64,000 bases of DNA from Cyanobacterium sp. HL-69 (lineage in GTDB: Bacteria; Cyanobacteriota; Cyanobacteriia; Cyanobacteriales; Cyanobacteriaceae), in NCBI GenBank assembly GCA_002813895.1, contig CP024912.1, positions 1,984,001 to 2,048,000 on the forward strand, read 5' to 3'. The notes below the pieces were generated by a model, which saw only the letters and a program-made list of their open reading frames with translations, ran no database searches and was not told the origin of the DNA. Both the position numbers and the translations under genes were made by a program. Positions 61,277 to 64,000 of this stretch are shown here, in pieces (the first letter of the stretch is position 1; the number at the start of each line of letters is the position of its first letter).

Positions 61277-62191
61277 ATGAACAAAATAAAAATTTTATAT
61301 ATAGCAGGATGGGGTCGTAGTGGAAGTACGATAATAGCAAGAATATTAGGACAAGTTCAGCCTTTTTTTCATGGTGGGGAGTTGAGAACTATATGGAAAG
61401 ATGGATTATATAAAAACAGTATATGTGGTTGTGGAGAACGATTAAAAGAATGTCAAACTTGGCGAAATATTTTTGCAACGAACTTAGAAAACATTGAGCA
61501 CATCGACGCTGAATTAATGACTAAGTTAAGGGATAGTGCTGAGCCTAAAACCAAAGAAGTAATATTATCTTCGGTATTTCCTCTACTTAATAAAAAAAAA
61601 GCTATCTCCAAAAAATATATTTCTACTCTCGAAAATTTGTATGATGGTATTAGAAGATCAACCAATACAAAATTAATAATAGATGATTCTTTACACCCTG
61701 GATATGCTTCTATTTTAAATAGAATTGATCGTTTTGAGTTATACATATTACACTTAATTCGAGATCCTCATGGTTGTGCTTACTCTTGGTTAAAGCCATC
61801 ACAGTATCTGGGAAATTATAATGTGAATGATACTGCTAAAGGTTGGACTTTAAGAAATATTGCAACGGAGTTACTCGCTAGTGGAAATAATCAAAAATAC
61901 ATGCGTATTCACTATGAAGATTTTATTAAAAATCCTCGAGCAACGGTGCAAAAAATAGTTAATTTTGTTGGTTTTTCTGATGTAGATTTACCTTTTGTGG
62001 CTGATGATGAAGTTGATTTGGGTATTACCCATAGTGTGTTTGGTAATCCTAATCGCATGAAAACGGGGGTAGTTAAGTTAAAGTTAGATGAGCAGTGGAA
62101 AACAAATCTATCTAAAAAAGATTATTGGAAGGTGACGGGATTATGTTTACCTTTGATGTTGAGGTATGGTTATCCAAAGAAGAATAATTGA
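61277..62191 (+). CDS. Sulfotransferase family protein
   Basis: 304 aa. PAPS-dependent sulfotransferase fold: the 5'-phosphosulfate loop IAGWGRSGSTIIARIL (Gly11-Thr18) and the 3'-phosphate-binding LIRDPHGCAYSW (Arg162, Ser170). Two CxC/CxxC-like elements (SICGCGERLKEC near 48-59) resemble those of bacterial carbohydrate sulfotransferases. The C-terminal MKTGVVKLKLDEQWKTNL helix matches the fold end. It transfers sulfate to an unknown acceptor, probably a saccharide, given the divergent glycosyltransferase. Low GC relative to core genes. Confidence 0.87.
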   Translation: MNKIKILYIAGWGRSGSTIIARILGQVQPFFHGGELRTIWKDGLYKNSICGCGERLKECQTWRNIFATNLENIEHIDAELMTKLRDSAEPKTKEVILSSVFPLLNKKKAISKKYISTLENLYDGIRRSTNTKLIIDDSLHPGYASILNRIDRFELYILHLIRDPHGCAYSWLKPSQYLGNYNVNDTAKGWTLRNIATELLASGNNQKYMRIHYEDFIKNPRATVQKIVNFVGFSDVDLPFVADDEVDLGITHSVFGNPNRMKTGVVKLKLDEQWKTNLSKKDYWKVTGLCLPLMLRYGYPKKNN

Positions 62192-62420
62192 GAATTGATA
62201 ATGAAACTTTAGCATTGCTTAATCAATGTACTGGAATTATGCTAGAAATTGAGACACTAAAATATTATCGCTATTGTTCATTGGTCGTCTCCATGAAAAA
62301 TTATATTTAAAATCAGTAACGCTGAAACTTTTACTCCCTCGTCTCTCCTTCTTGCTAAAACCTAATAAAATCCCAATTAGTCCTAGAATAAAAATAGTTT
62401 AATAGATTGTGGGTAATGGT

Positions 62421-64000
62421 ATGGAAACCGCTGAGTTGATGACATGGTTACAAGAGCGCACTGCTATGAATATTTTACCTGATGAGGTGTTAAAGGCGAT
62501 CGCCCCTAACCTTACTTTAACTTCTTGGGCAAAAAATGAAACCATCATCGAAGCCAGTCAACCTATTAAAAATGTCTATATTTTAGAAGCAGGGCAAGTA
62601 GAAATCAAAGGCACAAAACAAACCTCCTGTTTACTGCCTGGGAGCTTGATAAATCTACGGGAGCTAATTTTGGAACAATCTGCCCAAAATACCATTACCA
62701 TCCTCACTGAGGCGAAATTATGGGCAATTCCTGCGGAAAAATTTACCCAGTTGATCAAACAATATCCCGCCATAAGTCAAGCCTTTTCCCAACAACTAGC
62801 CCAAGAAATTGCCAACCTCTCTTCCCAATTGGATTTTGAACAGGAAAGAAGAGAGGCACTACGCCCCTACTTGGTAAACAAAGCAAAAAGGGGAATTATC
62901 GGCAAAAGCCGTTATGCAGTCAGATTACGGCAGAATGTGAAGACTGCATCGAAAGATCATCAATCGGTGTTGATTTTTGGAGAGCAAGGATTAGAAAAAG
63001 ATAACTTAGCCGCTTTGATTCATTACGGTTCGGGCGATCGCCGTGAGCCTGTTATTAAGGTAGATTGTGCTAAACTTCAGGCCAGTGGAGCAGAAATTTT
63101 TGGTAGGGCGGGGGGTAAACCAGGTTTAATTGAAGCTGTAGGTAAAGGTACTGTAATTTTTAATAACATTCAAGATTTACCCTCAGAATTATTACCTTCT
63201 ATTGTCAAATTATTGGATACTAAAACCTATACTGCTATTAATCGAGGGGAGAATATAACTAATAGGGAAAAAGAATGTTCAGCCCGTTTAATTATTATTG
63301 CTGAAAAGGTTATTCCTGACATTAAAAAACTGATTACTCATAACATAAAAGTACCTCCTTTGAGGGTAAGAAAAAGTGACATCGAGGATCAAGTTAACTA
63401 CTATATCAGTTTAGTTTCCCGCAACAAAAAAATTAATAAACCTCAAATTAGCCCCGAAGCCTTACAACGCTTACAAAGTTACGATTTCCCTAACAATTTA
63501 CGAGAATTACAAAACCTCATTGAAAGGGCGATCGTGCAAATATCAGGTACAAATGAACTAACGGAAGAAATTATTTGGCCATCTCAAAGCAAAAAACGAC
63601 AATTTCGCTTCAACCTTTTAACCGCCTATCCTCGTTTTCGTAACTTCCTTCGTAGTCCGTGGTGGCCTGATCGCATTAACTACGGTTTCACTTTAACAGT
63701 ATTTGCCCTCGTGGTGATCATTTTATTTATGGGGCCCCAAACAAGGGATCAAAACTTTGCTCTCAATTTATTTTGGGCTTGGTGGTGGCCTTTGATTTTA
63801 CTTTCTTTTCCTTTTGTAGGTCGTTTGTGGTGTTCTATATGTCCATTCATGATTTATGGAGAAGTTACCCAGAAATTGACCCAAATTTTATTCCCCAATT
63901 ATGAACTAAAAAAGTGGCCAAGAAAAACGGCGGAAAAATGGGGCGGTTGGTTTTTATTTAGTGGGTTTGCTTTAATTCTACTATGGGAAGAACTTTGGGA
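62421..64000 (+). CDS. cNMP-binding / degenerate sigma-54-activator AAA+ / membrane polyferredoxin fusion (3' end outside window)
   Basis: Open to the window edge; 526 residues seen. The start is ATG at 62421 (an in-frame GTG at 62409 is possible). Residues about 15-130 are a cyclic-nucleotide-binding-like domain (ETIIEASQPIKNVYILEAGQ). About 150-375 match a sigma-54 activator AAA+ domain but lack its key parts. The Walker A is GEQGLEKDN (187-195) instead of GxxGTGKE. The GAFTGA loop is missing between EIFG and GLIEAVGKG. Walker B is IFNNIQDL with Asn248-Asn249 for Asp-Glu, and the FREDLYYR arginine-finger segment is deleted. Still visible are PPLRVRKSDIE and YDFPNNLRELQNLIERAI. From about 410, membrane helices and GRLWCSICPF look like NapH/NosR-type ferredoxin membrane proteins. 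Confidence 0.85.
   Translation, partial: METAELMTWLQERTAMNILPDEVLKAIAPNLTLTSWAKNETIIEASQPIKNVYILEAGQVEIKGTKQTSCLLPGSLINLRELILEQSAQNTITILTEAKLWAIPAEKFTQLIKQYPAISQAFSQQLAQEIANLSSQLDFEQERREALRPYLVNKAKRGIIGKSRYAVRLRQNVKTASKDHQSVLIFGEQGLEKDNLAALIHYGSGDRREPVIKVDCAKLQASGAEIFGRAGGKPGLIEAVGKGTVIFNNIQDLPSELLPSIVKLLDTKTYTAINRGENITNREKECSARLIIIAEKVIPDIKKLITHNIKVPPLRVRKSDIEDQVNYYISLVSRNKKINKPQISPEALQRLQSYDFPNNLRELQNLIERAIVQISGTNELTEEIIWPSQSKKRQFRFNLLTAYPRFRNFLRSPWWPDRINYGFTLTVFALVVIILFMGPQTRDQNFALNLFWAWWWPLILLSFPFVGRLWCSICPFMIYGEVTQKLTQILFPNYELKKWPRKTAEKWGGWFLFSGFALILLWEELW

Noticed and set aside
62576-62773. 65-codon minus-strand ORF near the right edge
   Set aside because: Lies inside the long cNMP-binding/AAA+ frame, which has clear homology features.
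1-64000. CRISPR array
   Set aside because: No set of regularly spaced 25-40 bp repeats was found; the tandem repeats seen are heptamers and the dispersed ones are not spaced as an array.
1-64000. tRNA or rRNA genes
   Set aside because: No TPsiC arm (GGTTCRANYCC) with an acceptor stem, and no rRNA-like sequence, was noticed in the gaps between genes. A tRNAscan run would be decisive.
1-64000. HIP1 sites (GCGATCGC) as a special element
   Set aside because: They are frequent and mostly inside genes, as is normal in many cyanobacterial genomes, so they are used only as evidence for the type of organism.

Overview
The window is a stretch of cyanobacterial chromosome. It carries psbA (photosystem II D1), a cyanophycinase/cyanophycin synthetase pair, menB in its phylloquinone context, a ComFB-domain protein, cyanobacterial-type minor pilins and many copies of the HIP1 palindrome GCGATCGC inside genes. 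The DNA is clearly AT-rich and coding density is high. Together this suggests a unicellular Chroococcales-type genome of the Cyanobacterium/Geminocystis kind. The genus is an inference from gene content and base composition. No rRNA, tRNA, CRISPR array, prophage or complete insertion sequence was seen.

Layout. 1-6119: the 3' end of an ammonium transporter, then queC, a peroxiredoxin, a histidine phosphatase, larC, a YciO-like protein, small zinc-ribbon and membrane proteins, and trmD. 6310-16766: a nitrogen-storage block of cphB-cphA facing a bifunctional proline catabolism gene (putA), followed by an unknown anchored protein, rimK and a glutathione-dependent formaldehyde dehydrogenase. 16910-30864: an accessory-rich stretch with a small-protein/HNH pair, an adenosine-deaminase-like enzyme, two exported proteins, a DNA methyltransferase fused to an Mrr-like nuclease domain, ygfZ, a glycosyltransferase, an XPB-like helicase tail-to-tail with a DUF262/DUF1524 protein, an M48 protease and a methyltransferase. 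30984-37508: purD, thiS, a KDPG-aldolase-like gene, a GT4 glycosyltransferase, menB, and unknown or HAD genes. 37987-43375: a minor-pilin operon interrupted by an Rpn-type nuclease gene, then a PIN-domain toxin module. 43463-52688: ispH, YggT, a CPBP protease, a Ser/Thr kinase, purH and sppA. 52991-58597: a COG0523 zinc-type GTPase and folE behind a Zur/Fur-like box, comFB, exbB-exbD and psbA. 58921-64000: a TldE/PmbA protein, a divergent glycosyltransferase/sulfotransferase pair, and the 5' part of an unusual cNMP-binding, AAA+ and membrane polyferredoxin fusion that runs off the window.

How the parts fit. Amt, CphA, CphB and PutA are all steps of nitrogen uptake, storage and remobilisation: cyanophycin yields arginine and aspartate, and arginine-derived proline is oxidised by PutA to glutamate. 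The folE/COG0523 pair looks metal-regulated. The pilins, ComFB, glycosyltransferases and sulfotransferase point to surface structures, motility and extracellular polysaccharide. The most unusual items are: (i) the fusion protein at the right edge, whose sigma-54-activator-like AAA+ domain has lost its ATPase and sigma-54-contact motifs; (ii) a family of 100-bp MITE-like elements with a 20-bp palindromic core; (iii) a dispersed repeat translated in frame inside the PutA linker; and (iv) several candidate defence or toxin modules between 16.9 and 43.4 kb.
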